From: JAAZMA01 sp036720245
GTDB taxonomy: Bacteria > Bacillota > Clostridia > Tissierellales > Tepidimicrobiaceae
Assembly (NCBI GenBank): GCA_036720245.1
Contig: DAIMNI010000043.1
Location: forward strand, 1-19,465
Reading direction: 5' to 3'
Length of the DNA stretch: 19,465 nt
Shown here: positions 8,345-16,203 of the stretch, one piece after another
Position numbering within the stretch: position 1 is the stretch's first letter
Layout: each line of letters starts with the position of its first letter
The notes under the pieces: model-generated
What the model was told of the DNA's origin: nothing
The model's database searches: none
The model's input: only the letters and a program-made list of their open reading frames with translations
Program-made: the position numbers and the translations under genes

Positions 8345-9368
8345 ATTTACATATTTTAATTATTTTCCTAGCAGCTCCCTCATCTGTAATTATAGTCATG
8401 TTTTTTCTAAGGGATGCTATGGAAATAATGGCTTCTGCTTTTTTCTCCCCCCCTGCCACTCCTATGACCTTCGGAATTTTTTGAAATCCTTCTAGTGAAA
8501 GCCCAATTGTAGGGGATTCCCATATTTCTCCCCCATTTATATCAAAATAATGGCCAAAAGCCTCAGCTACAGCTCCTTTTTCAATTAACTGGGCAATTGC
8601 CTCTTGAGACAACTGTCTCCTTTCTGCCATTATATCTGCTCTACCCATTCCAAATACTAATATATCCATATTGCCTATTAATTCTAAGGCTTCCCTTACA
8701 TCGGCTATTGATAGCACTGCATCTAGGGCTTTTTTATCTATATTGTCAGGTATATGTAACAGACTATAATTTCCATCTAGTTTTTTAGCAAGTTTTGCTG
8801 CAATACTATTGGATTGGGTTTCTACATTTTTACCTAAGCCTCCTCTAGCGGGAGTTATAATTATATTATTGGCTACTTTACCCATTGGCATTTCATTAGC
8901 TACATAGGCCATAGTAGAGCCTCCAGTTATTCCAATAATATTATTATCTTTAATCATTTTTTTAAGATATATAGAAGTATTTTTCCCCATATCTTTTAAT
9001 ACTAAACTATTATCATCAGAATCTCCTGGTATTATTATTATTTTTTCCACACCTAATACTTTTTTTAATTTATCCTCTAATTCTGTAATACCCTTTAATT
9101 GATAAATTACACCGGATAGACTATTAATTATTTCTCTACCTTCTTCAGTTATATACATACCTGTTGTTTCTATATTTAGTAGTCCCTGTTCCCTAAGTAA
9201 ATTTACTTCTGTCCTAATAACTCTCTCTCCCATATTTAATTTATGAGCTAAATTTCTTCTTCCTATTGGCTGGTTATAGTATATGGCTCTTAAAATATTA
9301 TATCTAGTTTCCAATAACTCCAAAATTTCAGGAACTATTTTTTTTTGGATTTCAATTAAATCTGTCAT
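8343..9368 (-). CDS. cggR: Central glycolytic genes regulator CggR (SorC/DeoR-type repressor)
   Basis: A DNA-binding repressor that controls the triose-phosphate part of glycolysis. In Bacillus it binds between its own promoter and start codon and is released by fructose 1,6-bisphosphate. The 341-residue protein begins with the family's LIEIQKKIVPEILELLETRY segment and a winged helix-turn-helix at about residues 35-80 (GRRNLAHKLNMGERVIRTEV). The rest is the phospho-sugar-binding SorC domain, with GITGGSTMA, TPARGGLG and GVAGGEKK loops. GAGGTG precedes the ATG. The gene heads the operon it is expected to regulate, behind a strong promoter and a candidate operator. Confidence 0.94.
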   Translation of the reverse strand: MTDLIEIQKKIVPEILELLETRYNILRAIYYNQPIGRRNLAHKLNMGERVIRTEVNLLREQGLLNIETTGMYITEEGREIINSLSGVIYQLKGITELEDKLKKVLGVEKIIIIPGDSDDNSLVLKDMGKNTSIYLKKMIKDNNIIGITGGSTMAYVANEMPMGKVANNIIITPARGGLGKNVETQSNSIAAKLAKKLDGNYSLLHIPDNIDKKALDAVLSIADVREALELIGNMDILVFGMGRADIMAERRQLSQEAIAQLIEKGAVAEAFGHYFDINGGEIWESPTIGLSLEGFQKIPKVIGVAGGEKKAEAIISIASLRKNMTIITDEGAARKIIKICK

Positions 9369-9427
9369 AAAAACACCTCAATGAGTTTAGTGAATATTAG
9401 TATATGAATAATTTCAGTTTTTATCTA

Positions 9428-9467
9428 TGGGACTTATCTTGCCCATAATGTTCGTTTTTTGTCCCAG
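9428..9467 (-). promoter_or_regulatory. Candidate CggR operator in the cggR leader
   Basis: Downstream of the promoter the minus strand carries TGGGAC (9466-9461), a second GGGCA (9444-9440) 21 bases later, and GTCCCA (9433-9428). The Bacillus CggR site is two direct copies of CGGGAC-N6-TGTC about 20 bases apart, in the same position between promoter and cggR. The match is imperfect: the TGTC halves are poor and the spacing is one base longer. TGGGAC and GTCCCA also form an outer inverted repeat. Position supports the call more than sequence does. Confidence 0.5.
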
Positions 9468-9502
9468 TTGAAATAAAAAAAATAAGCTTCTAGCTATATA
9501 TT

Positions 9503-9531
9503 ATTATAAACTATTGTTTTTTATTTTTCAA
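9503..9531 (-). promoter_or_regulatory. Sigma-A promoter of the cggR-eno operon
   Basis: TTGAAA (9531-9526) and a consensus TATAAT (9508-9503) are separated by exactly 17 bases on the minus strand, just after the rpoN terminator. Transcription would start near 9496, leaving a leader of about 130 bases that contains the candidate CggR operator. Confidence 0.85.
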
Positions 9532-9540
9532 GTGTATAAA

Positions 9541-9584
9541 CAAAAATAAAAGGTGGCAAACAAAATGTCCCCTTGCCACCTTTT
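9541..9584 (-). terminator. Terminator after rpoN
   Basis: Perfect 12-bp arms with core AAGGTGGCAA / TTGCCACCTT (9548-9559 and 9573-9584) enclose a 13-base loop, followed on the minus strand by ATTTTTGTTT. The stem starts inside the rpoN stop codon, so little sequence separates gene end and terminator. Confidence 0.9.
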
Positions 9585-10962
9585 AATAACGTTTTCTTAA
9601 ATTGGAGGCTGGTATTTCTAATTCATCTCTATACTTTGCTACTGTTCTTCTAGAAATACTAATGCCTTTATTTTTCAATATGTCTGCTATTTTTTGATCA
9701 CTTAAGGGAGCTTTAGGATTTTCATTTTCTACTATATCTTTAAGCATAGATTTTATAGAAGTAGAAGACATATCTCCTTGATTTGTAGTAAGTCCACTGG
9801 AGAAGAAAAACTTTAATTCAAATATTCCCCTAGGAGTTTGCACATACTTTCCATTTGTAGCCCGGCTTACAGTGGATTCGTGCATATCTATATCTTCAGC
9901 TATCTCCTTTAAGGTTAATGGTTTCAAGCCTTTTTCCCCCATTTCAAAAAAATCTTTTTGAAATTTCAATATGGATTCTATCACTTTGTATATAGTCATA
10001 CGCCTTTGTTCTATGGAACGAATTATCCACATGGCAGAATTTAACTTCCCCGTAAGATACTCTGTAGCATTTGGGTCTTTGTTTTGAATCATCATATCTT
10101 TATAAAAGCTATTGATATTAATCCTTGGCCCTGTTATATCATTTAATAAAATAATATATTCTCCATCAATATATTCAATAGTAGCATCTGGAACTATATA
10201 TTTTACTTGATCCCCAGAACCTGAGAATGCCCTACCTGGTTTAGGCTCTAAGGTTTTTATATAATCACATATATTTTGAATTTCAATTATATCTATGTCT
10301 AATTCCCTAGATATTTTAGATAATCTATTGCGGGCTATATCTTCTAGATGATTTTCAATAACTTTTTCTACATTGGGATTTTTATCCTTATCTCTTTTTA
10401 TTTGAATAAGCAAGCATTCCCTTAAATCCCTAGCCCCTACACCTAAGGGTTCGAATTTTTGAATCAATGATAAAACCTTTTCCACCCTATTAATATCTAT
10501 TTCTAAATATGAAGAAATTTGTTCTGTGGTAGTGATTAAATATCCATTTTCATCTATATATTCAATTAATATTTCACCTATTTTTTTATCCTTATTGCTT
10601 ATATCTAATACATTTAATTGAAAAAGTAAATTATCTTTTAGAGATGGTGAATAAGTAATAAAATTTTCATAATTATATTCTTTAATATTTCTATTTCTTT
10701 CAGGCCTATAGGATGTATTTTCCGATTTATCAATAAATTCTTTCCAATCTATTTCATCTTTTTCTTTAGCATAATCGTCTATATTTTCATGATCTTCTGG
10801 AATACTATTTAGTTCTAGCAAGGGATTCTCTTCTATTTGCTGTTCTAAATATTCGTTTAATTCTAAACTGGTAAATTGGAGTAATTCAATAGCTTGTCTT
10901 AATTCTGGTGTCATAACTAATTTTTGTACTTGTTCAAGGGTTAAATCATAACCTAATTTCAT
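9583..10962 (-). CDS. rpoN: RNA polymerase sigma-54 factor
   Basis: Directs RNA polymerase to -24/-12 promoters that need an ATP-hydrolysing enhancer-binding activator. Region I at the N-terminus shows the usual LQKLVMTPEL-like layout (EQVQKLVMTPELRQAIELLQ). It is followed by an acidic linker, the core-binding domain, a helix-turn-helix (TLKEIAEDIDMHESTVSRATNGK) and the C-terminal RpoN box ISRRTVAKYRDEL. The frame is open up to 11046, but the extra 28 residues are hydrophobic and unlike the family. The ATG at 10962 has AGGAG eight bases upstream and gives 459 residues, close to the norm, so I chose it. The gene lies beside cggR, as in some other clostridia. In such fermenters sigma-54 often controls amino-acid catabolism, but no target promoter is visible here. 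Confidence 0.95.
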   Translation of the reverse strand: MKLGYDLTLEQVQKLVMTPELRQAIELLQFTSLELNEYLEQQIEENPLLELNSIPEDHENIDDYAKEKDEIDWKEFIDKSENTSYRPERNRNIKEYNYENFITYSPSLKDNLLFQLNVLDISNKDKKIGEILIEYIDENGYLITTTEQISSYLEIDINRVEKVLSLIQKFEPLGVGARDLRECLLIQIKRDKDKNPNVEKVIENHLEDIARNRLSKISRELDIDIIEIQNICDYIKTLEPKPGRAFSGSGDQVKYIVPDATIEYIDGEYIILLNDITGPRININSFYKDMMIQNKDPNATEYLTGKLNSAMWIIRSIEQRRMTIYKVIESILKFQKDFFEMGEKGLKPLTLKEIAEDIDMHESTVSRATNGKYVQTPRGIFELKFFFSSGLTTNQGDMSSTSIKSMLKDIVENENPKAPLSDQKIADILKNKGISISRRTVAKYRDELEIPASNLRKRY

Positions 10963-11020
10963 TAAGCTCACTCCTACCATTATTATAATATTAATAAATA
11001 AATATTCATCTGCTAATATT

Positions 11021-11048
11021 ATTATACCAAAATACTTGGAAAACACAA
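11021..11048 (-). promoter_or_regulatory. Candidate sigma-A promoter for rpoN
   Basis: TTGTGT (11048-11043), a 16-base spacer and consensus TATAAT (11026-11021) preceded by TGG, giving an extended -10. It lies between the ABC-permease terminator and rpoN, with a start point near 11014 that excludes the longer rpoN reading frame beginning at 11046. That supports the start at 10962. Confidence 0.7.
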
Positions 11049-11050
11049 AA

Positions 11051-11101
11051 TCATTTTAAAATGAAAATGGGACAAAGAGAGCCATCCCCTTTGTCCCATT
11101 A
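11051..11101 (-). terminator. Terminator after the ABC importer operon
   Basis: Perfect 12-bp arms AATGGGACAAAG / CTTTGTCCCATT (11066-11077 and 11089-11100) with an 11-base loop lie directly after the second permease's stop codon, followed on the minus strand by TTCATTTTAAAA, a moderately T-rich tail. Confidence 0.85.
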
Positions 11102-11102
11102 T

Positions 11103-12068
11103 TTACCTTTGCGCTTTATCATAAGGAATTCCTTCTGCCTTAGGTGCTCTAGATTTCTTGGATGTAAATGCTAATACTACCATAGTAGCCACATAAGGTA
11201 ACATTTTATAGTAAGTCTGTTCAATACCCAAATTGTATAAAAATGGTATTAATGAAACAGAATATGCCAATGTTCTAAATAGTGAAAAGAACAAAGCTGC
11301 AAAAAATATTTTTATTGGTCTCCACTGTCCGAAGATCATTACTGCTAAAGCTAGGAAACCAAATCCTGCTACTCCCGTATGGCCATTTACATTTCCATCC
11401 ATTACACCAACAGAATAAAAGAAACCTCCAATTCCGCCCAATATGCCTGAAATACTAGTACCTGCATATCTCATTTTATATACATTGATACCTACTGAAT
11501 CAGCTGCATGAGGGTGTTCACCACAGGCTCTTAATCTTAGCCCAAATTTTGTTTTATAAAATACTAAAACTGCTATAATAAAAAACAATATACTAAGTGG
11601 AACTGTTAAATAAGTCCTCTGGAAAAACATAGGACCTAAAACAGGTATTTTACTTAAGCCAGGTATTTCTTTAATATAAAAATTCATGCTAGTTGTTATA
11701 CCATCAGAATTAAAAGTCATTTTTGAAAATAATAATATAGCTGCTGGAATTAACATATTAAGAGCAGTTCCTGTAATAACCTGATCTGCTTTCATATTAA
11801 CTGCAGCAAAGGATAATAGCAATGAATATAATAGACCTGCTGCTGCTGCAATTAACATCCCAAGCAATAATACGACTTGAGGGCTCAATCCTAAGTCTTG
11901 AACAGCATAAACAAATAAGGCCCCAAAAAAGGCACCAAAAAGCATTATGCCCTCAAGAGCAATATTTACAATGCCTCCTACTTCACTAAACATACCACCT
12001 AATGCTACAAGTAGCAATGGCATTGCAACAGGAAGCATATTTTGAATTATATAATAAAGAGTCTTCAT
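11103..12068 (-). CDS. ABC transporter permease, nucleoside-type (second permease)
   Basis: One of two membrane subunits of an importer of the BMP/simple-sugar type; in Bacillus subtilis the corresponding protein is NupQ (YufQ) of a guanosine importer. The 321-residue protein is almost wholly hydrophobic, with about eight or more membrane segments, and has the family's EVGGIVNIALEGIMLFGAF beginning and the GLRLRACGEHPHAADSVGI cytoplasmic loop that contacts the ATPase. Its ATG overlaps the stop of the upstream permease (ATGA), showing translational coupling, and it is the last gene before a terminator. The substrate cannot be read from the sequence; purine nucleosides are the best guess from the lipoprotein partner. 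Confidence 0.92.
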   Translation of the reverse strand: MKTLYYIIQNMLPVAMPLLLVALGGMFSEVGGIVNIALEGIMLFGAFFGALFVYAVQDLGLSPQVVLLLGMLIAAAAGLLYSLLLSFAAVNMKADQVITGTALNMLIPAAILLFSKMTFNSDGITTSMNFYIKEIPGLSKIPVLGPMFFQRTYLTVPLSILFFIIAVLVFYKTKFGLRLRACGEHPHAADSVGINVYKMRYAGTSISGILGGIGGFFYSVGVMDGNVNGHTGVAGFGFLALAVMIFGQWRPIKIFFAALFFSLFRTLAYSVSLIPFLYNLGIEQTYYKMLPYVATMVVLAFTSKKSRAPKAEGIPYDKAQR

Positions 12069-13210
12069 TGTTTTGCCTCCTTTGCATCATTGGGTACTTC
12101 TTTTTTCCCAATATTTCTTTTAAAGAATCTAGCTAAGGCTTCGTTCATAACTGCAGCAAATGCTGAGAAATAAATGATAACTGCTATAACCACATCTATT
12201 ATTTCTGGCTTATAACCTACAAGGCTAGTTAGGGTACCTCCTCTTTGTATATGGGATATAAATATTGCAGAGAATATAATCCCTATTGGATGGGAACCCC
12301 CTAGAAGTGCAACGGCTATACCATTGAAACCATTAGCTGCAATAATATTAGCAGGTTCATAGGTCATACTACTGCCTGCAATAGCTGATGGTGCAAGTAT
12401 GGCAAAGGCTCCGCCTAGGCCTGAAAGGCCACCAGCAATTATCATAGTTAAAATAATATTTTTCTTACCATTCATTCCAGCATATTCACTGGCAAATTTA
12501 TTAAAACCTGTTGCCTTTAATTCATAGCCAAAGGTAGTTTTCTCAAGTATAATGTAAAGCACAATACCAATAGCAATTGCAAAAATAATTCCAAAGTTTA
12601 CATTAGAACCCTTTATGCCAAGTGATGGGATTTGTGCCCCTTGTGGTAAATACTTAGTTCTAGCTTGGTCAGCTCTAAACATTACAGAACTTTTTTGAAC
12701 TGCCATATCTACCAAATACATTCCAATATAATTAAACATTATAGATGTAATTACTTCATTTACATTTAGTAATGCTTTGAAAATGCCAGGTATAAATCCC
12801 CAAAGCATTCCTCCTACCATACCTGCCAAAATAGCTATTACCCAATGTATACTTGGAGGCAATTTCCACATAAAACCTACATACAGTGCAAAAAATATTC
12901 CCATAGTATATTGTCCTGAGGCACCTATATTAAATAAACCCATTTTAAATGCAAATCCAACTGATAGACCAGTCATTAATATTGGTGTAGCAAAATAAAA
13001 TACGTCCCAAATACGACTAAATCCCCCCAGGGTTATATATTTAAAACCTGCTCCTGCACTTTCTGGTTTAGCAATGAGCATTACAATAAAACCAAAGATC
13101 AAGCCCAGTATAATAGCCATTAATGCTGAGGAAAATGAAGCAAATCCACTACCCTTGAACATTTTTTTAAAGTTAAATTTGTTTTTATTTGAATTTGTTT
13201 TATTCTGCAT
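12065..13210 (-). CDS. ABC transporter permease, nucleoside-type (first permease)
   Basis: Membrane subunit that pairs with the downstream permease to form the transport channel; related to NupP (YufP). The 381-residue protein starts with a basic, Asn/Lys-rich cytoplasmic tail of about 25 residues, then about eight to ten hydrophobic segments. Family landmarks are GLFNIGASGQYTMG near residue 90 and the GYELKATGFNKFASEYAGMN cytoplasmic loop. AGGAG lies seven bases before the ATG. The gene overlaps the ATPase gene by 11 bases and the next permease by four, so the three are one translational unit. Confidence 0.92.
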   Translation of the reverse strand: MQNKTNSNKNKFNFKKMFKGSGFASFSSALMAIILGLIFGFIVMLIAKPESAGAGFKYITLGGFSRIWDVFYFATPILMTGLSVGFAFKMGLFNIGASGQYTMGIFFALYVGFMWKLPPSIHWVIAILAGMVGGMLWGFIPGIFKALLNVNEVITSIMFNYIGMYLVDMAVQKSSVMFRADQARTKYLPQGAQIPSLGIKGSNVNFGIIFAIAIGIVLYIILEKTTFGYELKATGFNKFASEYAGMNGKKNIILTMIIAGGLSGLGGAFAILAPSAIAGSSMTYEPANIIAANGFNGIAVALLGGSHPIGIIFSAIFISHIQRGGTLTSLVGYKPEIIDVVIAVIIYFSAFAAVMNEALARFFKRNIGKKEVPNDAKEAKQ

Positions 13211-14762
13211 TGTTAATCTCCTTTATTACATCCCGTTTTGCACCTGACATATAAAGCCCAAGTTCCTGAACATTTGTAGTTTTAGGATCCAATTCCCCTA
13301 CAATTTCACCTTCATGTATGACTAAAATACGATCAGAAACATTCATTACTTCATCTAATTCTAATGATACTAGGAACACTGCCTTACCAGCATCTCTACT
13401 GGCTATTAATTGTTTGTGTACATATTCTATAGCCCCTACATCTAGGCCCCTAGTAGGCTGTACTGCCACTAGAAGATCATGTTCTTTATCTATTTCCCTT
13501 GCAATAATTGTCTTCTGCTGGTTGCCACCTGACATAGACCTAGCCTTAGTTACAGACCCTTGCCCAGATCTAATATCATAATTGTCTATAAGTTTCTCTG
13601 AATACTTTCTCACTGCGTCAAATTTAATAAATCCATTCTTCTGAAACTCATTTTCCCAATATCTTTGTAATACTAAATTTTCCTCTAATTTATAATCTAG
13701 AACCAATCCATATTTATGCCTATCTTCTGGAATATGACTCATACCTTGAATGGATCTTTCACGAATAGAGGCCTTAGTTATATCTTTACCCTTAAGAATA
13801 ATGCTACCAGAGTCAACTCTATCTAATCCTGTCAATGCATTTACCAATTCAGTTTGTCCATTTCCATCAATACCTGCTAGGCAAACTATTTCCCCTGCCT
13901 TGATATCAAAGGATATATTCTTTACTGCATCTTTTTTGTGGATTTTAGATGACACATTTAAATTTCTAACGGACAATACTACATCCTTTGGTTTGCTTTC
14001 TTTTTTATTTATTTTAAAACTAATATCCCTACCTACCATCATTCTAGAAAGTTCTTCTTTGGTAGTATCTTTAACATCTACTGTTCCCATACATTTTCCT
14101 TTTCTAAGAACTGTACATCTATCTGCAACTTCCATAATTTCATTAAGCTTATGGGTAATAAAAAGTATGGACTTTCCTTCATTTGCAAATCCCCTCATAA
14201 TATCCAGTAATTCTGTAATCTCTTGGGGAGTCAAAACTGCAGTAGGTTCATCAAAAATTAAAATTTCATTTTCTCTATAAAGCATTTTTAAAATTTCAAC
14301 TCTTTGTTGCATGCCTACAGTAATATTTTCGATTAAAGCATCTGGATCTACTTTTAGTCCATATCTTTCACTAAGAGCCATAACCTTTTTTCTAGCTTCT
14401 TCTTTTTGAAGAAAACCTGCCTTATTAGGTTCTACCCCTAGGATAATATTTTCTAAAACAGTAAAAATCTCCACCAACTGAAAGTGCTGATGAACCATCC
14501 CAATGCCTAAATCATTAGCATCATTAGGATTATTAATCTGCACAATTTGACCATTTTTTCTTATTTCACCCTTTTCAGGTTGATATAGCCCAAAAAGTAC
14601 AGACATAAGTGTAGATTTACCTGCGCCATTTTCACCTAATAGTGCATGTATCTCACCTTTTTTCAATCTAAGAGTAATATTATCATTGGCAATAATACCC
14701 GGAAATTCTTTTGTAATATTAAGCATTTCAATAATATATTTTTCCACTTTGACCTCATCCAT
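13200..14762 (-). CDS. ABC importer ATPase with two nucleotide-binding domains
   Basis: Energises the importer encoded around it; NupO/RbsA-type fusion of two ATPase domains, 520 residues. Domain 1 is complete: Walker A GENGAGKST (43-51), Q-loop Gln92, a signature-like TVGMQQR near 148-154, and Walker B LIFDEPTAVL near 168. Domain 2 is degenerate at Walker A (GIDGNGQTE, no Lys) and at the catalytic Glu (VAVQPTRGLD), but has a good SGGNQQK signature, the usual asymmetry in this family. The start is uncertain. ATG 14762 has no clear ribosome site, while a GTG at 14747 has GAGGT just upstream and would give a protein five residues shorter. It is separated from the lipoprotein gene by a stem-loop and overlaps the next gene by 11 bases. 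Confidence 0.93.
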   Translation of the reverse strand: MDEVKVEKYIIEMLNITKEFPGIIANDNITLRLKKGEIHALLGENGAGKSTLMSVLFGLYQPEKGEIRKNGQIVQINNPNDANDLGIGMVHQHFQLVEIFTVLENIILGVEPNKAGFLQKEEARKKVMALSERYGLKVDPDALIENITVGMQQRVEILKMLYRENEILIFDEPTAVLTPQEITELLDIMRGFANEGKSILFITHKLNEIMEVADRCTVLRKGKCMGTVDVKDTTKEELSRMMVGRDISFKINKKESKPKDVVLSVRNLNVSSKIHKKDAVKNISFDIKAGEIVCLAGIDGNGQTELVNALTGLDRVDSGSIILKGKDITKASIRERSIQGMSHIPEDRHKYGLVLDYKLEENLVLQRYWENEFQKNGFIKFDAVRKYSEKLIDNYDIRSGQGSVTKARSMSGGNQQKTIIAREIDKEHDLLVAVQPTRGLDVGAIEYVHKQLIASRDAGKAVFLVSLELDEVMNVSDRILVIHEGEIVGELDPKTTNVQELGLYMSGAKRDVIKEINNAE

Positions 14763-14788
14763 TATCTATATTTTTTTGTTTCTAATTT

Positions 14789-14831
14789 ATATTGAAAATG
14801 AGGGATATAAATCTTCCCCCATTTTCAATAT
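14789..14831 (-). other. Intercistronic stem-loop between lipoprotein and ATPase genes
   Basis: Twelve-base perfect arms ATATTGAAAATG / CATTTTCAATAT (14789-14800 and 14820-14831), extended inwards by GGG/CCC pairing, form a long hairpin in the 115-base spacer. No T run follows at once. Such structures commonly stabilise the upstream mRNA or cause partial termination, so that the binding protein is made in excess over the transporter. The rest of the spacer shows nothing recognisable. Confidence 0.65.
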
Positions 14832-14877
14832 TTGCCCTTATAAAGTTTAAGCCAAATGGCAAATAACTAAATCTATA

Positions 14878-16065
14878 CTATCTTGTAGTAACTACAACTT
14901 TTTTAAGTTTTAATTGATCAGTAAGTTCTTCAGCTGTAGCATAACCTGATGCATCTGCAACATCTATTGTACGAGTAGGTTTAATACTACCATCTGCAAG
15001 TTTTGCAAATATAGCTTCATATTGTTCCATATTAAAGGATTCAAATCTATCAAATGCATCTGCTTTATCATCACCTATAACAGTAGTTGGAAGACCAACA
15101 CCATCATTAGCGGCATTAAATACTGTAGTTTTGCCTCCATAAGTATCCCAGCTATCTGTGTTATAAATAGATTCTAAAACAGCCTCTACTGATGCTGCAA
15201 GACCCTTTGCAGCTGAAGTTATAACTGTTTCACTATCATATCTTTGGTCTACGTCTACTCCAATAACCTTTGCATCAGCTTCACTTGCTGCTGACATAAC
15301 AGATTTACCAACTGAACCACCACAAGCAAATATAACTTCCATTCCTTCTTGATACATGGTCTTTGCAGTTGCTTTATTTGTATCATTTTCTGCAAAGTCT
15401 CCAGTGTAGTGATGTATTGCTTTTATAGCACCATCTTCAAGACCAAGTTCTTCTGCTGCATATTCAGCTCCTTCAAGATACCCATATCCAAAGGCCTGTA
15501 CAGCGGGTACTGCCATACCACCCATAAATCCTAGATTTCTCATGCCATCCATAACTGCTGCATATCCTGCTAAGTATCCTGTTTGTTCTTCTGCATATAC
15601 AACACTTGCAACATTTTTTTCTATACTAGGTTCAAAACTATCTGCTGTATGAGGTGCACCATCTAGAAGTATAAATTTAACATCTGGATATTTTGTTTGT
15701 GCCTCATAAATTGGAACTTCGAATAAAAACCCTGGTGTTACAACTACCTTTGCTCCACCTTGTATTGCAAGGTCTATAGCTGCTAAATAACCATCATTTG
15801 TATCATCTTCAGGTTTAATGTAGTTATGTGAAATATTATTTTCTTCAGCAAAAGCTATAACACCTTCCCAAGCACCTTGATTAAAGGATTTATCGTCTAT
15901 ATTACCTTTGTCAGTAATTAAAGCGATTTCATACCCATCACTACTGGTACCTGGATCAGCATCTTTGCCACCAGTTTCTGGAGCATTAGTTTCTTTACCA
16001 CCACAACCAACCAAGCTCATTAGTACTAAGACTATTATTAAAGAGCTTGCTAAAAACTTTTTCAT
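14878..16065 (-). CDS. BMP-family substrate-binding lipoprotein (nucleoside-type ABC importer)
   Basis: Extracytoplasmic solute receptor anchored by lipid to the outer face of the membrane. The 395-residue precursor has a basic start (MKK), a hydrophobic segment and a lipobox LVGC with Cys21 as the predicted lipidated residue. A Gly/Thr/Asp-rich linker follows to about residue 45. The mature fold begins with IALITDKGNIDDKSFNQGAW, the characteristic BMP/PnrA/Med opening, and later shows FILLDGAP, EQTGYLAGYAA, GFMGG, FACGGSVGKS and VIGVDVDQR. Relatives such as PnrA and NupN bind purine nucleosides. The Asp and Phe of the DKSFN motif are consistent, but the ligand is inferred. It is the first gene of the importer operon, with a GGGGGG ribosome site and a strong promoter. 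Confidence 0.94.
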   Translation of the reverse strand: MKKFLASSLIIVLVLMSLVGCGGKETNAPETGGKDADPGTSSDGYEIALITDKGNIDDKSFNQGAWEGVIAFAEENNISHNYIKPEDDTNDGYLAAIDLAIQGGAKVVVTPGFLFEVPIYEAQTKYPDVKFILLDGAPHTADSFEPSIEKNVASVVYAEEQTGYLAGYAAVMDGMRNLGFMGGMAVPAVQAFGYGYLEGAEYAAEELGLEDGAIKAIHHYTGDFAENDTNKATAKTMYQEGMEVIFACGGSVGKSVMSAASEADAKVIGVDVDQRYDSETVITSAAKGLAASVEAVLESIYNTDSWDTYGGKTTVFNAANDGVGLPTTVIGDDKADAFDRFESFNMEQYEAIFAKLADGSIKPTRTIDVADASGYATAEELTDQLKLKKVVVTTR

Positions 16066-16109
16066 TTTATAACCCCCCTAATTTTTTCTTAAAATATGAA
16101 CCTCAATAT

Positions 16110-16138
16110 ATTATAACCCACCAAAAATAAAATTACAA
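16110..16138 (-). promoter_or_regulatory. Sigma-A promoter of the nucleoside importer operon
   Basis: TTGTAA (16138-16133) and consensus TATAAT (16115-16110) with a 17-base spacer on the minus strand, between the grd terminator and the lipoprotein gene. The leader is only about 35-40 bases, too short for a purine riboswitch. Confidence 0.8.
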
Positions 16139-16162
16139 CTAAGATAGTTTACAAATACACAA

Positions 16163-16203
16163 CAAAAAACACTCCAAGCTAACTTGGAGCTTTGGAGTGT
16201 TTT
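16163..16203 (-). terminator. Terminator after grdD
   Basis: Nine-base arms ACACTCCAA / TTGGAGTGT (16192-16200 and 16169-16177) with a loop that can pair further (AGCTCCAAG), followed by a run of T on the minus strand. It begins immediately after the grdD stop codon and closes the glycine reductase operon. Confidence 0.9.

Noticed and set aside
9369..9582. Sigma-54 promoter near rpoN or cggR
   Set aside because: I saw no GGCAC-N5-TTGC-like pair in the spacers; the visible promoters are sigma-A-like.
10963..11046. N-terminal extension of sigma-54
   Set aside because: The 28 extra residues are unlike the family, the start lies upstream of the likely transcription start near 11014, and the ATG at 10962 has a proper ribosome site.
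13750..14280. Long plus-strand open frame opposite the ABC ATPase
   Set aside because: It lies wholly within a well-supported gene on the other strand, has no recognisable motif or ribosome site, and its composition is that expected of the complement of an AT-rich gene. The same applies to other plus-strand frames opposite hppA, gap, pgk, eno and grdC.
16066..16110. Purine riboswitch ahead of the nucleoside importer
   Set aside because: The leader between the -10 box and the start codon is only about 45 bases, too short for the aptamer, and shows no three-stem pairing.
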